This document shows positions 50,149-63,642 of a DNA stretch of 64,000 nucleotides, piece after piece. The stretch comes from Chlorokybus atmophyticus (Eukaryota > Streptophyta > Chlorokybophyceae > Chlorokybales > Chlorokybaceae): NCBI GenBank assembly GCA_009103225.1, contig RHPI01001010.1, positions 132,192-196,191 on the forward strand, written 5' to 3'. Each line of letters starts with the position of its first letter. Within the stretch, counting starts at the first letter, position 1. Below the pieces are notes generated by a model. That model was not told the origin of the DNA. It saw only the letters and a list, made by a program, of their open reading frames with translations, and ran no database searches. A program made the position numbers and the translations under genes.

Positions 50149-52581
50149 ATGGGGGATCGCCGTCGCCTGGGTGGGGACAGCACCATGCAGACGGAGGCGG
50201 CGAGGCAGGGCGGCAGCGTCGGCGGCAAGAGTGTGTGCAGGTACTTCGCCGCCGGGCTGTACTGCAAGCGTGGCGACAAGTGCCAGTTTGCCCACAGCCT
50301 CCTCCCCGCAAGCACAAGCAGAAACGGCGGAGGCGCCTCCGTCAGCAACGGCGGAGGCGGAGGCAGCAAGCGTGGCAGCGCTGAAAGAGGAGGAGGAGGC
50401 GGATCTTCCTCAAGAAGTGCGCGCGACGGAGGGTGGGGCAGCAGCAGGGACAGGGACTCTGGCAGCAGGTACGATCCAGATTCCATGCTGTGCGTTGCTT
50501 CCTCTCTTACATGCTTTGGATTGGGTATGGCACAGGTGTGTTGATTGCATGGATTCCACTACCATATCTCAATGATCGTTCTCTCTGCACCGTTGCATGT
50601 ACAATGTGTTGCTGTGTTGTATGTGAAGTCTTGCATAGAGTGTAAAGTCTTGCATAGGAGTAGTTACAGGAGACAGAGAGAGCGAGAGCAGTCCCAGCAC
50701 AGGGTTCTACTTTATAGTGGGTTTCATTTCATTTATTCACCTTGCAGGAATCGGCGGAGCAGGGGAAGGGACGACAGGGGCTCAAGTAGACGTGCACAAA
50801 AGCTGGTAAATTGCGAAATATATGGCAGCTTGGTTGATCAACTTGGCAAGAAGTTTGTCTACGTTTTCATGTGTTGGACACACGCAACAGCTGATCTGTT
50901 GTGTTGGTTGTTGCTCTGTGTCACAGTGTCAGTATTGGGTTGCTGGTGACTGCAAGAAGGGCACCTCATGCGCTTTCCTCCACGCGCACACGTCCACGCC
51001 GGACATGGAGAAGCTGGCTGACCTGGTCGGCCACGATCGCGGCCTGCGCGCCCTCGCCCTCGCGCTCACCAACCCCGCCGCACCGCAGCTATACTCGGGC
51101 GGACAGGATCGCACCGTGCGCGTGTGGGACTGCACATCAGGCCAGGTGCGGGGTTGGATCTATGGATTTGCATGTCATTATTGTTGTTGTGATGTACGCT
51201 ATCAAAGCCCACACTCTGTGTACTGCAGTGCACGTCTGTTGTGGATGTTGGCGGGGAGGTGACGAGCATCCTCGTAGAGGGCGGGTGGCTGTTTGTTGGG
51301 TTGACAAGCGAGATACGCTGTTGGAACATGGCGACGGGCACGCAGCTATCGCTCGCGGGGCACCAGGGATCCATACACGCGCTCCACGTGTTCAACACAC
51401 TCCTCTTCTCCGCTGCACAGGTCCTAGTCTGTTTTGTGTGCTGTGCAGTGGTTGCTTCACGCATTTCGAATTGAGGCTCGGTTATTTATGCATCCGAAAG
51501 TGCTCATTAAAGTACTGTGTTTACGCCGACGCATGTTGACTTGTGACAGGATGCAACGATCAAAGCGTGGAAGTTCAACCCAACAGTGAACTCGTTCGAG
51601 TGCGTGGCGACACTTGTGGGACATGGTGCGCCTGTGTTGGCGCTGCAAGGGCTTGGCGCGTACCTGTACTCGGCTTCCTGGGACAAAACAATAAGGGTGC
51701 GTGCAGCGTCTTTGCTTATCTGCTGCTGGGGGCAGTTTCGTACATATCTAGTAGAGTATCAACATCATTAACTTGGTCGTGAGTATCGCTAGAGGTGTCA
51801 TCGTCGTGGGTGTTATTACTATTGTTATTGAAGGATGATGATGATGGTGCTTATTGGTTGTATTTTTATCATTACTTCTCCTTTGCCTCACGCTGTTGCG
51901 TGATCATATACAGGTCTGGGATCTGGCGAGCGGGCAGTGCGTGCAGAGCGTGGAGGCGCACACGCATGTCGTGATGAGCCTCCTTGTGTGGGAAGGCCAC
52001 CTACTGTCGTGCTCCCTTGACGGCTATATCAAGGTGGGAAGCTAGTATGCATGTCATTCGCTTGTTGATTGCGATTGTGAGACCGACATAATCCTCTGCT
52101 GCGTTAGATTTGGGGTCAAGGGAGCAGCGGGCAGCTGGACCAGGTGCACGTGCATCCGGACGATGATGAGGGGGAGAAAGGGATGGAGGCCATGGGAGGC
52201 GGTGCGCTCGCGCTGTGCGGCACGGTGGACGCGCAAAACAAGCCAATTTTGCTGTGCGCTTACAATGACAACTCCACAAGACTCTGGGAACTGCCGAGGT
52301 GAGCCCATGTTGACATGTGTGTGCGTGCGCATGCGCCGTGTGTGTGCGCAGGTGTGCGCGTGTTTGTTTGCAGACAGAACACCATGCAAAGTCATTTGTG
52401 TGTGTGATGCGCCTCTCATGCATTGTTCGTCTTGTTTGGCAGCTTTGCAGACAGAGGGTCTGTGTACACGCTCGCGGAGGTGCGCGCTCTCGGCGTTGGG
52501 CCGGCCGGCACGTTTTTCACGGGGGACTCGAGTGGCGCACTCAAGGTCTGGCGATGGCTGCCTGGACCCGCGGTCGGATGA
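50149..52581 (+). CDS. ZFWD protein: two CCCH zinc fingers and WD40 repeats
   Basis: Eight exons, 50149-50468, 50748-50805, 50927-51145, 51229-51420, 51550-51696, 51914-52033, 52108-52298 and 52443-52581, give 461 residues. CCCH finger 1 has Cys30, Cys39, Cys45 and His49; finger 2 has Cys127, Cys135, Cys141 and His145. A Gly/Ser/Arg-rich linker lies between them. WD40 repeats follow, with HDRGLRALALAL, LYSGGQDRTVRVWDCTSGQ, IRCWNMATGTQLSLAGHQG, DATIKAWKF, LYSASWDKTIRVWDLASGQC, LLSCSLDGYIKIWGQ and TRLWELPSF. This is the plant ZFWD family (AtC3H48, C3H17, C3H59, C3H62 and C3H63). The fingers suggest RNA binding and the propeller protein binding; the cellular role is poorly known. Splice phases agree throughout. 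Confidence 0.94.
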
Positions 52582-53722
52582 CACTCATGCGACATCAGCT
52601 GTCAACCTTGTGTTGTACATGTCGAGCGATGGGGCGCCAAAACTGCCATGTGCAGCAAAGACAGACACCCAGTGCACCAGAGTGTACATATACAGTGATG
52701 TGGTATCCATGCCCGCCTGTGATCTGCACACGACATCACTCTGTGCACACCCCAACGCCACATATCCTCTACACGCGAGTGACTGGTGAAGCCAACGCAC
52801 TTGTTGGCACGCAAACCAGCTCAAGTTTTGGGGCCGCTTCAACCTGATGCATGCTGGACTGTTGCAGCCTGATTCGCCAGCCAAGGTGCAATGCAGAGAG
52901 ACAAGAGTCGTACGCACCGCTGCAGCACGTAGAACTCTTTGTTGCTGTATCTGTTAGCCTATCTGTGGTGTATTAGCCAGTTGTTATTCCCCTACTTGGG
53001 TTGTACTACTAAACAGCTATCTATCCTGATCCTGATTGGCACCAGGGTCTGGCCAGTTGCCGTGGTGTTGGCGTGCTTTGTCAAGTGCAGTGCAAGCTAG
53101 CGTGCCACAACTGTGAAATCATATTGGCTTGGCATTGAGATTGCCAACTGCGTGCCTGGCTGACAACCTGTTTTCGACTGCCATAGCTTGTTTCCACATC
53201 CAACTGCAAAGGACAGTTGAATGTTGCGATGTCTATATTATGATGGTGGCATCAAGTCACCAATGCCAATTGTGCCTCTCGCCACACATGAAACCTCCTA
53301 AAGCGCTTGTTCAATGTGTTGCACATTTGATTGAGTTCTTTATTGGCATTGGGCTGTGCGCCAAGTACCGTGCAAGCTTGATGCCTTTGTTTGGCTCTGT
53401 GAGATTCATTGCTTTGCTCTCAGCCTGGACCGCACTGATGTTGCAGCATGCAAACGGCAAGGCGTAAGCTGATGTGATAATCACAACAGCATCACGACAC
53501 CCGGAAAAGAATATGAACGTACCCAATGCAGTAGCAATGTTTGTCCACTGCTTGAGCACAGGCTTACACCACTATACGCCAATAAGACTCTGGCATTGAA
53601 TATGCCGTATCTTTCTGAACAAGCCTCTTTCCGATATTCAACGCAATACATCTATGCAATCAATACCACCAACCAGATGCCTCCCCATGCAACACACAAC
53701 TATCACTGTCTCACACACATTG
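52582..53722. other. intergenic region between convergent genes
   Basis: 3' ends of the ZFWD gene (+) and of the CHR19-like gene (-). Open frames here are not protein-like. Nothing else is seen. Confidence 0.45.
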
Positions 53723-54061
53723 TCATCCGCCAGTGCCGCGAGAGTTGACAACCTTCCCAAGCCCAGCGGCTTTCAGCAGCGCAGCCATGGTTTGGGCCTC
53801 AGTAGCGCCGTCATGGCTATCGCCACTAGAATCCACGGCAGCATCGCCAACAACATCGCTGCCGTTGTTGTTGTCGTTGGCCAGAAGCGCGGCGTCGAGG
53901 TGAAGCTTCCTTTGCGCTATACGCATGATGTCCTCGTCAACAGTCCCCTCAGTCACCAACCTGTGTGACAAATGTCAACATGTCTTTCAACAGTGTCATC
54001 ACACACACTTACCCACCAACATACGCACACGTGTGGGCACGTAGGCACGCACGCGCACAGC

Positions 54062-54106
<45 letters not shown>

Positions 54107-54188
54107 GCGCGCACGCACACGCACACGCACACGCACACGCACACGCACACGCACACGCACACGCACACGCACACGCACACGCACACGC

Positions 54189-54258
<70 letters not shown>

Positions 54259-57200
54259 GCGCGCGTAAGCATGTACACGCATGAATACATGCACACATGC
54301 GCGCGCACACAGACACACCTGTAGACGGTGACGGGTTTGGTCTGGCCTATGCGGTGCGCTCTATCCTCACACTGCTTGTCGACCTGCGGGTTGAAGTCGA
54401 CGTCGTGGATGATGACGGTGTCGGCGCCCGTGAGGTTGAGCCCCTGTCCCCCAGCGCGCGACGACAGCAGCATCGCAAACACGCCACCGTCACCACGATT
54501 GAACGCGTCCACCAACGCTTGCCTCTCAGACACCGGCGTGCTGCACAACAACCACTCTGTTGTTGCCACACGCAAACACGCATGCTCCCGCGGACACGCG
54601 CACGCACGCACACCTTCCATCCAGGCGTAGGTAAGCCAGGTCCATCTTCTGCAGCGCGTCTTCCATGATATCAAGCAGCGACGTCCACTGGCTGAATATG
54701 AGCGGCCGCGAGCCACTCTTCTTAAGCTCATGCAATATCTCACGCATGCGCACGAGCTTCGCGGACGCATCCGTGACATCATCGTCATCATCGTTGTTGT
54801 CCACGCCGTCGATGCGCACGTCGTACGCGCGACAGAGGTTGCGCAGGGCGTAGTCGCTGTAACCCTCGATCTCCTTTTCAACCTGCGTGACACTGCACTC
54901 GAAGCCAAACGCACCCTTTGCACGAACCCGCCTGCACAATACAACACATCATGTTGTGGTTGTGGTTGTAGTTGTGGTTGTGGTTGTGGTTGTGGTATGA
55001 TGATGATGATGATGATGGTGATGATACTGTTGTTGTTGTCTCACCTGGCGAGTTCGGGGATGGCGTCATCGGGATACTTCTCGCGCACGAGTAGCGGGTG
55101 GTTGGCTATCTTGCGCAGGTGCGAGAACACGTTCATCACCTGCCTCTTCGGCAAGTTGTCACTACCATGCTTATCGTTTCGTGCGGATGCGGCTGCGGCT
55201 GCCTGCATAAGAGCTTTCTCGTACACGCGTCTCTGCGTGTCGGTCATGCGCACCACCTCCACGTGTTGGGTTTTAGGTGTGAGTTGTTTCGCCACGTCCG
55301 CCTTGACGCGTCTCAGCACGAACGGGGCTAAGATGCGCTTCATCGCCGCAACTAATGTGGACTCGCCGTCCGCGTCGGTGGTGGGGGCAAAGTCGTCCGC
55401 TGCGGTGGAGGATGTGCACACGACGTCGTCGAAGATGTCGGGAAGGAGGAAACGCAACATGTGCCACAGCTCACGCAGGTCGTTCTGGGAGAAGGTGACG
55501 AGCAGCAGGAGTCGGGAACCACACAATCAATAATAAGAGGTCACGCACACAGGCGCACACTCACACACACAAGCATGCACATGTAGATGCGCACAGACGT
55601 ATGCACGCACACGTGCACACGCTCGCGCACTTGCGCTCACGCTTAGGCGCACGCGCACGCGCACATACTAATACACACACCTGCAGTGGTGTCCCCGTGA
55701 GCATGACTCTCGACTCCGCGCACTTCCTCGCCACGCTATCCAACCTCCTCGCCCTCGCGCTGCTCGCATCCTTCACCAGATGCGCCTCATCCAGCACGAC
55801 GTGCGAGTACCTCAACTTTCTCAAGAACGCTCGATCGCTCTGCTGCCTCCCGCCGTCGCGCTCAAACACTGTGTACGTGGTCAACAACACATCAAAGTTG
55901 TTGTCGTTGCTGTCATTGTTGTCTTCGATGATGACGTCGCGGTTTGTGCCTGTGAACACGGCCACGCGGAATGTTGGGCACCAGAGTGCGAGCTCGCGGG
56001 ACCAGTTGTCCAACACGGAGGAGGGGACCACGATCAGGTGGGGGAGGGGTGATCGCTCTTCGGAGGAGACGACGCCGAGGTAGCAGATCAGCTGAACCGT
56101 CTTGCCCAAACCCTGGGGGAGAGAGACTGTGTTTGTGTGTGCATGCGCGCGTGCGTGTGCGTGCGTGCCTGCGTGTGCGCGTGCGTGCGTGTGCGCGTGC
56201 GCGTGTGTATATGCGCACCATCTCATCTGCCAGGATTGCGCCTCGCACGCCTCTTCGGTGTAGCAGCAGCAGAAAGTTGACGCCCACGACCTGGTACGGC
56301 TTCAGCTCCGGCGCCGGCGTGGACGTGGATGTTGACGTGGACGTGCCGCACGCGTTGGCCACCTCTGCCTGCGTGACGAGCGGCTGCGAGCAACACGCGG
56401 GGTCGGAGGAGATGGCCGCGATGGCCTCGCGCAACGACGAGGCAACCTCCTCGCACTTCTTCAACACGCGATCGATGGGGTCCACCTCCGCTTCCTCCTC
56501 CTGCGCCATCTCCTCGTCATCTTTCTCATCGACTTCATCATCGTCTTGCGTGTGGGTGAGGTCCGTGATGAGCGCTCGCGGCGTGTCGTGCGTCAAGTCC
56601 ACGAGGCCATCGTTGTTGTTGGTGGTGGTAGGCGTGTCGTCGTCATTGGCATCGGCATCAGCATCGTCGCTATCATCGTCGTCATCGGAGTCGTCCAGCA
56701 GCACTCGTCGCTTCTTGCTCGGGGCCTGATGAACAACCACACATGAGTGCGAGGAGAGGTACGGCGCTTGAAACAGAGATGTAGACTGATGCACGCACCT
56801 GGCGGGGAGCCGGAGAAGGTGTCTCCTGCACAATGTGTGCCATACGCCCACTCTTCCCACGCACGCCCACACCGTGGCTCCCTTGAGCCTGTCTACCATC
56901 GTTGTTGGCGTTGGCGTTGGTGTTGTCATTGTTGTTGTGGGTGGTGGTGGTGGTGGTGGTGGTGCTGTTGCTGTTTTTGTTGCTATTGGTGGTGGTGGCG
57001 GTGTTGCTGTGGTTGTTGTTGTTGTAACGGTAGTCCTCCAGGTCACGGGCGTCGCGTATAGGTCCGAGCACGCGTTCGGCCCGCAGCAGCGCCTCCCGCT
57101 CCTCCTCCTCACGAGTATCCTGCTTGGCGTGGCCCACGCCTGCCTCTTCCTCCTCCTCCGAATCGCACACGATGCCCACTACCGCAGACGACACGCTGCA

Positions 57201-57842
57201 CACACACACAACCACGTAAGACTCAGTGCATCACAGTGACAGTGAAATAATCATATGTAAGAGGCATCAGTCGTGTGGGATGAACGGGGCAGAGGGATAT
57301 GTTGTACAGACACACGAGCAAGACGCTATGCGGTGCGGGGCGGTGATGTCTCAGGCCTTGCAATAACAACAACAACATGGCGATAACAACCACACCAAGC
57401 TCACAAAACAAAGCAACACAAGCAATGAACGGCAAACAACGTTATGATTCAAAGCACAGTCTTATTGATTTATCCAATTTACAACTGACAGTTCGGTATC
57501 TAAACTCAGACATGGCTAGATTCTCGTGGCAAAGCTCAGTAACTACATGCAGGGTTGTAGGGCGAGCAGTTGGGGTTTACACATGTGCATGCGCCTCTCC
57601 ACCTCGCCCGCTGCTTATTGTGTTTTGTGAAAATTCTTACCAAGGAAAAGGTCAAACTGTTATGCTACTACTGTGTGATTGACTGTCATACGACTGTCGT
57701 GTGGTGTTTTGCAACCGTCGCGAGAGACGTTTCCCAACGGCAGCACAACTACACACTTGTTGATGGTCAACCTGGCGTTGTGTGGCAGCGCATCGTCGTC
57801 TCCGTCATGCGCGCCTCCGTGCGTCCGGTCGTCACGCCGCAT
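53723..57842 (-). CDS. CHR19: SNF2-family chromatin remodeller, ETL1/CHR19 (SMARCAD1-like)
   Basis: Minus-strand exons 57772-57842 (tentative), 56799-57195, 56219-56725, 55681-56112, 55045-55484, 54614-54931, 54319-54540 and 53723-53960, giving about 874 residues. The acidic, Asn-rich N-terminus is followed by [15 protein letters not shown] and ILADEMGLGKT (Walker A, split by an intron). Then come [14 protein letters not shown], the DEAH box at about 433-436 ([11 protein letters not shown]), [51 protein letters not shown] and GAFGFECS. The helicase C-terminal motifs are [34 protein letters not shown] and [13 protein letters not shown]. The GAFGFECS insert and the overall sequence match Arabidopsis CHR19/ETL1, an ATP-driven nucleosome remodeller. 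Exon 1 and its ATG (57842) rest on phase and a plausible donor only. The last intron is a CA/CG microsatellite. Confidence 0.93.
54063..54268. repeat. CA/CG microsatellite in the last intron of the CHR19-like gene
   Basis: About 200 bp of alternating purine-pyrimidine DNA: CA repeats, a CG block (54092-54111), about 14 CACACG-like hexamers, more CA, and a final CG block. It fills more than half of the 358-bp intron 53961-54318. Open frames through it encode only Thr-His or Cys-Val repeats. Confidence 0.95.
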
Positions 57843-58003
57843 GTGGGAGAAGGAGGAGACGACGTTTCCCGCCGACGATGGCGACAAGGACAACGACGCC
57901 GACGGCGGTGAGAGTGATCGAGCGTCACGGGCGATTCGGATCTTCCCGCCACGCGCGAGTGTGACGCGAGTTGTGTCGTCGTTGAGGCGTGACGAGAGAC
58001 GGG

Positions 58004-58036
<33 letters not shown>

Positions 58037-58146
58037 NNNNNNNNNNNNNNNNNNNNNNNNNNNNNNNNNNNNNNNNNNNNNNNNNNNNNNNNNNNNNNNN
58101 NNNNNNNNNNNNNNNNNNNNNNNNNNNNNNNNNNNNNNNNNNNNNN

Positions 58147-58177
<31 letters not shown>

Positions 58178-58666
58178 TGCGTTGGGTAGGCCTAGCAGTA
58201 GTACTTTCATGCCTAATGGTTGGAGCTGCGTGCTGAAGGTAGTGACAACTGGACGCACATCAAGTACAAGTTGCCACACAGTAAGCTTTCAGCAACCGAG
58301 TGTACTCGACTGCCAACTGACTGCCTGTAATACCCATTGCGTCACGCAGTGCAACAAGCGCCAAGTGCTGTATCACATGGACTACACCCCGACACTTGGC
58401 TGCGTGTGTCAACCAGTTGTGCAATGCGGCAAACACAATCCCACTCAAGCAGTGTACACCTGTTAGAGGGCTTGTTTGTTTAACTGCCAGATAAGTGTTA
58501 GCTGTAGCTATGAATTGGTAGATGCATAGGCATGGAGGAGGCAGTCCCCATGGCAGTGTCTTTGTTGTTGCTATCTATCCTGCCTAGCAACCGGTTGCGC
58601 TTGCGAGGCGCATAGATGCAATCACAGTATATGATTATACAAAAATCACACAGAATAATACGACTT
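57843..58666. other. intergenic region with an assembly gap
   Basis: Upstream of the CHR19-like gene and downstream of the propeller gene, both on the minus strand. It contains the GA repeat and the 110-base gap. The minus-strand frame upstream of 57842 stays open to the gap, so the true N-terminus of the remodeller could lie further upstream. Nothing else is recognised. Confidence 0.4.
58009..58176. repeat. GA microsatellite with a 110-base gap (58037-58146)
   Basis: GA repeats flank a run of 110 N on both sides, so the gap probably holds more GA repeat. Sequence upstream of the CHR19-like gene may be lost here. Confidence 0.95.
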
Positions 58667-60121
58667 CTACTGGCTGGCTATGCGGCACTGGAGTGGCTTC
58701 TTCGGCTTCGGCAGCCCCGTCACTTCCCTAATGAGCCATTTACTCTGCACCGGTCCGGTGGCAAATATCCCTGACGCCGAGTCGTATATCACAAACACTC
58801 TCTTTCTTGGTCCCACCAGTACCAGCGCCGACGCGTCCGCGTAGGGCGCCTCCACGTCATCCGTGCGTGCGCTCGCGACGATACGTGCAGTCAACCACTG
58901 GTCGTCGGAGCGAAGGATGACCACTTCTGATTGGGAGAGTGTGCGACGAGGGAACCGTCGGGACGGAAGGTGATGCCGTCGATGCCCATGAGGACGAGAG
59001 GGGAGCCGTCGGGGAGAGAGACCTCGTGCGTGGCCCGGGTGGTGGCGTTTGCGCACGGGTTCTGGAGATCAACCTGGTGGGACAGCACACAGACCATGTG
59101 TTGATGATGGCACCTGCACGCGCACGCACCGACGTAGCCGTACATGCGCGTGCACGCAGCATGCACACGCAGCACACATATATCACAAAACAACTCGCAT
59201 GCACGGGCGCGCATGCATGCCGCGCACCCATATGCACATACACGCAGCACGCACACCCACACGACACACTCATAACAACACCTGCAGACACATGTGCGCG
59301 CACACACAGACACATACGCGTGCTCATGTGCGCTCATGCGTCTGATGCATTCCACCCAAAAAACACATAGCATGTGACCAGACGCTCGCCACCATTGGGT
59401 GCGCGCGACGCACACAGCTCACCTACAACAGTACGCACCAACCCGCATGCGCACCTACAACAGTACCTTGAAGAGTTTGCCCGGTGAGTACGAGCCAACC
59501 AGTAGGTAATCTCCGCACGGGTGAATGTCGATACCATTGGCATAGAACGGCAGTGCAGCCTGCGTCAGCAGCTTCCCACTCCTCAGCTGCGGGTTTGTCG
59601 ACAGCTGGCTGATGCGTCCTCGCGCGTCCGCCTTCCACACGTCCCCGACGAGCGTGTCCGTGATGTACAGGTTGCCCCCGTCGTCGCGCACCACGTCGTT
59701 GAGGAAGCCAACGGGGGGAGAGCCGATGAGAGCACGGGTGGATCGGCTGAAGTCTGTCGTGAAGAGGCGGCTGCCGTCGTCGAGAGAGTAGGCGGCAACC
59801 GTGTCGTAGGGGAAGGTGGGGTTGAACGAGTGAACGCACATGTACACGCAACGGTTCTTCAAATCATATTGCATGAGTGGAAAGGAGAATCAACATGTTG
59901 TACTACCGGCACAGTGACATGGGCAGCAGTGTGGTGTGTGTCGTGTACCTGCACGCCGGCGGTGACTACGCCAGGGAAGGGCAGCCCCGTGTTGGCATAC
60001 TCGGGGTCTGCCACCAGCTCCTGCCATGAAAGGAGGACACACAGGTGCACGCAGTGTGAGTGATGTTCCTCTCTGGCACTGTGGTGCGTGTGCATGCAAG
60101 TGTGCAACAGACAGGCATGAG

Positions 60122-60177
<56 letters not shown>

Positions 60178-60423
60178 TCTCACCTTGGCGGTGCCATTGG
60201 GGTAGACAGCGACGAGGTTGGCGTGGACGAGTGATCCCGTGATGAAGCGACAGTAGACGGGATCCCACACGAACGACTCCGGATACAGCGTGTCATAGTC
60301 GAAGTGTATCCGGCTTGGCACCTCACACCTCTTCTTGTTGCTACCGTTGTTGGCCTCTGCCAAACTCAAACACGCCAGCAGCGACGCCGCCAGCAACACC
60401 ACCAGCGACAGGCGGGGCGACAT
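58667..60423 (-). CDS. secreted SMP-30/strictosidine-synthase-like beta-propeller protein, frameshifted
   Basis: Four minus-strand exons: 60184-60423, 59949-60020, 59467-59856 and 58667-59073. Residues 1-24 form a signal peptide (MSPRLSLVVLLAASLLACLS). The propeller then shows PESFVWDPVYCRFITGSLVH, VVTAGVQ, DVVRDDGGNLYITDT, ANGIDIHPCGDYLLVGSYSP and GITFRPDGSLVAHS, as in SMP-30/gluconolactonase-like and strictosidine-synthase-like proteins, which hydrolyse lactones or have unknown substrates. The last exon is 407 bases, one short of in-frame. Near 58922-58941 the reading must change frame, from SLVAHSPNQ to SEVVILRSDDQWLTARIV, to reach the stop at 58667. This is a one-base loss, either an error or a real break. 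Without the shift the protein ends early. Intron 1 holds a CT microsatellite (60124-60176). Confidence 0.78.
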
Positions 60424-62577
60424 CCTGACGACTGACGCTCACTACACCCGGGGAGGCAGTTTAGCTAGCGCCACAATTTGTTGCCGACAAAAGCCCTTCT
60501 GCTGCGGCGTCACGCACGCACGTACGCACACCCATGCATGGCTGCCGCATCTTGCCTACTACTGTGCGGCGTAGTCTATGCTACAGGTTTTCAGTTTTCG
60601 AAATATACGTAGCCATTTTCAGTGCCTGCGGGTGTGGAGAGCTGTACCGGTGATGGGACAGCAGCATGAGGAAGAGGGTTGGACGCCTCCTTGCCGCTAC
60701 AGTAGCCATTGATGGCCATACACGCAGCGAAGCTGGCCATCCATGGTGGTGGCTGGCTCATTCAGAGACCTCATCTAGAGACAGGTATGTTAGTGTCAAA
60801 GGTGGATGATTGACTACATGTAGGCCTAGGCCTGTATATGTCATAATGAATCGCAAGCGGGTTGCGTCGCTTTGGCCGCCACCACGCGCGCATGGCGAGG
60901 CGGAGGGGGGCATAGCGCATGCATTGGGGGACAGTAGGTTTCTTGATGGATGGATGGATTGCATCACCGGCCGGGCACATGTTTGTTTCGCACCTCTCGT
61001 CAGACTGACAGAGGGCGCGGTCTAGGCTGTGTGTGGATCTAGGACCTAGGGTAAATGTCCCATACTTAGGGACGTTTTCGGATTTTGTGTATAGCGGCCG
61101 CGTTGTTGATTTCCTGGCGGACATCTATTAGTTTTGTGTAGCTTAGGTATTTCCTTACACAGCCATCATGTTTTGGTAAAATTTGGCCCAGTAATGGCAT
61201 GCACGGCGCGCCAAAGTTGGGGTGTTAAGGGTGTCCGGTCCATAATGAACTAGCCCTAAATTGGGACTCACAAGACGCGTCCTGAAGTTTGGTCGCGAAT
61301 GGACGATCACCCTAGCGGATATCAACAAAATGCCCTCATATCCCCAAGTTGGGGGCGGTTCGCAAGTTGGGCACATTTACCCTACTCTAGCCCCCTTCGA
61401 TGTGACTTTTTCCGGTCTCGACGTGTCTTCAGACTGATCCTCGGCACTCCAAAAGCATGTCGGCGGGTAATGGATACATGACTCTCGTCTACATTTTGTT
61501 TGGGGGGATCCAGACGAAAGGCAGGGTGCAGCCAAGTCTGAAACGGGTCCGGATCGTATGTGACTCGTCAATTATATAACTTCAATGAAGTCAATCCGAC
61601 GTCACAGACAGTACCGGTATGCACCTTGAGCCGTTGCCATACTCCGGTCGGATGTAACTTATCGTGCCGGTGTAACTATTCGAATCTGTACACGAAAGGG
61701 CCAACTTGAAACAGGTGCCCAAGCCGTGTACCATTGCCGTTGGTCGGCCAAGTAGCGATGCATGTACCCACCGGTTAAAAGATGTAGCCTTTGCCTTCGT
61801 CGTAGGTTTGACACATGCGTCGGCGTATGACAGGGTGGAAGTGGCTCCGGATCACGAGGCTCCGCGCCGTCGACTCCAAGCGTCCCTCGACCGGATAGGC
61901 CTGGCAGCAAGATTACCGTACTGCTAGGAAAGATCCGAATTTTCAATAACCCCAAAAGTTAAACCAGAGGTGATGCTCACCGCAATCTTGGTTGACGGTT
62001 CCCGTTAACGACGCCAGGGCAAACGAATGACAGTGCGGCTGCGACTGCGGGCTCTGCTTGGCTGGAGCGCACACGTTGTATCTAGCACGTTGAATCCGTT
62101 TCGACAGGTTAAGGCCGCATAAGGACATGCACCTGTGAACTACAGTATAGCATTCATCGATGACAATCGAATGAGCACAGCCATGTGCACCGTGTGCATT
62201 TGGCGCCACCTGGATCTTCAGATTCTGATAACAACAATAATACCATATTGCAGTCAAGGTGTATAATGAGCTTGAGTATAAGTTGTAAGAGATTTTTTCG
62301 TAGTATGTTCAGGCAATACATATCTTTAATCTGTATACATACAGTATGAACCCACTCACAACTGTACAATACCGTATTTGTTATGACCAAATCGTATACT
62401 AGTATGTACATCAATATATATAGTCATAAGGCATGAACGAATACATGAATGCAATGCATGATATATTCGATAATTACAACCATGACATACCAGATTTGAG
62501 ACGTTTTTTTATGAGCCCTAGACTGTACAAATAAGATGACATGTAGTTCGGTTCGCTTTTCGATTGAATAAGGCTGC

Positions 62578-62830
62578 TAATACCGTAATGTCAAGCAACG
62601 GCCAAGGTGTGAGAAAGCAGGTTGCGTGGCGCTTCAAATGACTGTGGACTGGGAAAGGGACCTTAATTTTGCAGCAACTTTCAGTCTCGTGCACTTCTAT
62701 CGATTAAGCTACTTTAATACCATAATGCTCAACGGCCGCGATGCACTACGGGTCGCGTGACATCACGAGTGACTGTCCAATCTGTGGGGGCGGCATGGAA
62801 AGGCACCTTAATTACGCAGCGCATTTTCTA
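62578..62830. repeat. degenerate tandem pair of about 140 bp
   Basis: Both copies start with ctaataccgtaatg or ttaataccataatg, followed by caacggcc, gggtcgcgtg or ggttgcgtgg, gactgt, and accttaatt with gcagc. The copies begin at about 62578 and 62717. They are strongly diverged. Confidence 0.5.
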
Positions 62831-63642
62831 TCAGTCATCACGACGCGCGTCACTCGTCACAACATGCGTCCGATCTCACGGCGCGACTTGCTATGCGCCG
62901 CGATATTTATGGGCTGGACGCTTGCGGTGAGCATAACAAACGAAGGGGTAATTTACTCGCGTTGAGCGGCGGTTTGTCGGATGTTCGTAAACCACTTTGC
63001 GCCGTCGAATGCATGAGAACCCCTTAATGGGCCTCTACAAGGCGTTTATAGACCTTGTTAAGGGCCTGCATGACCGTTATAATGAAATTTCGCAGCGCCT
63101 CCGGCGCAAAAAAAGAAAGTACCTTGCGACGTGAACAAGAAGGTAAACAAGTAAAAAGTGTTGGAACATTGATCCGAAATCATTGATCCAGGATCATTTT
63201 CTACAAACTACAGCAGAGGTGTAGGATTACGCGGCGCTAGCATTGCGACAATCACGTGTAACGACCCAAGGTGTAAGTAATCACACCTTTGCAAATTGTG
63301 CACAAATTGCAATGCAAACTGGCCTACAAACCGCAACCGCATTACGGCCGTCATTGTCACGTTTGTCATTACAGTGTAAGCCGAGCAGCTTGTGCTCAAG
63401 GCACTTGACCAAGTGCGCCGCACACAGGTACGGATACAATACGCGATCGGAGTCGGAACCCCTTCGTCTACGGAGACGCCCGCGGAGACACCGGACGGCC
63501 GCCGCGCGGCCGGCGCCCCGCCGGCCCCGCGCGTCTCCGGTTAACCGAGGCGTCGGCGGTCGACGCGCACGCGCCGACGCTGACGCCATTAACGTCGGCG
63601 GCCACGCCCGTTGCAACGGAGCTGGGGCGGTGGTCTGGGCGG

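Noticed and set aside
53953-54947. A 312-codon minus-strand frame through the CA/CG tract
   Set aside because: It joins a real CHR19 exon to intron microsatellite; the true exon ends at a donor at 54318/54319.
62741-62965. 74-codon frame with CPICGGGMERH, a possible zinc finger or retroelement fragment
   Set aside because: Only two cysteines and no further motif; it lies in a degenerate repeat and lacks splice support.
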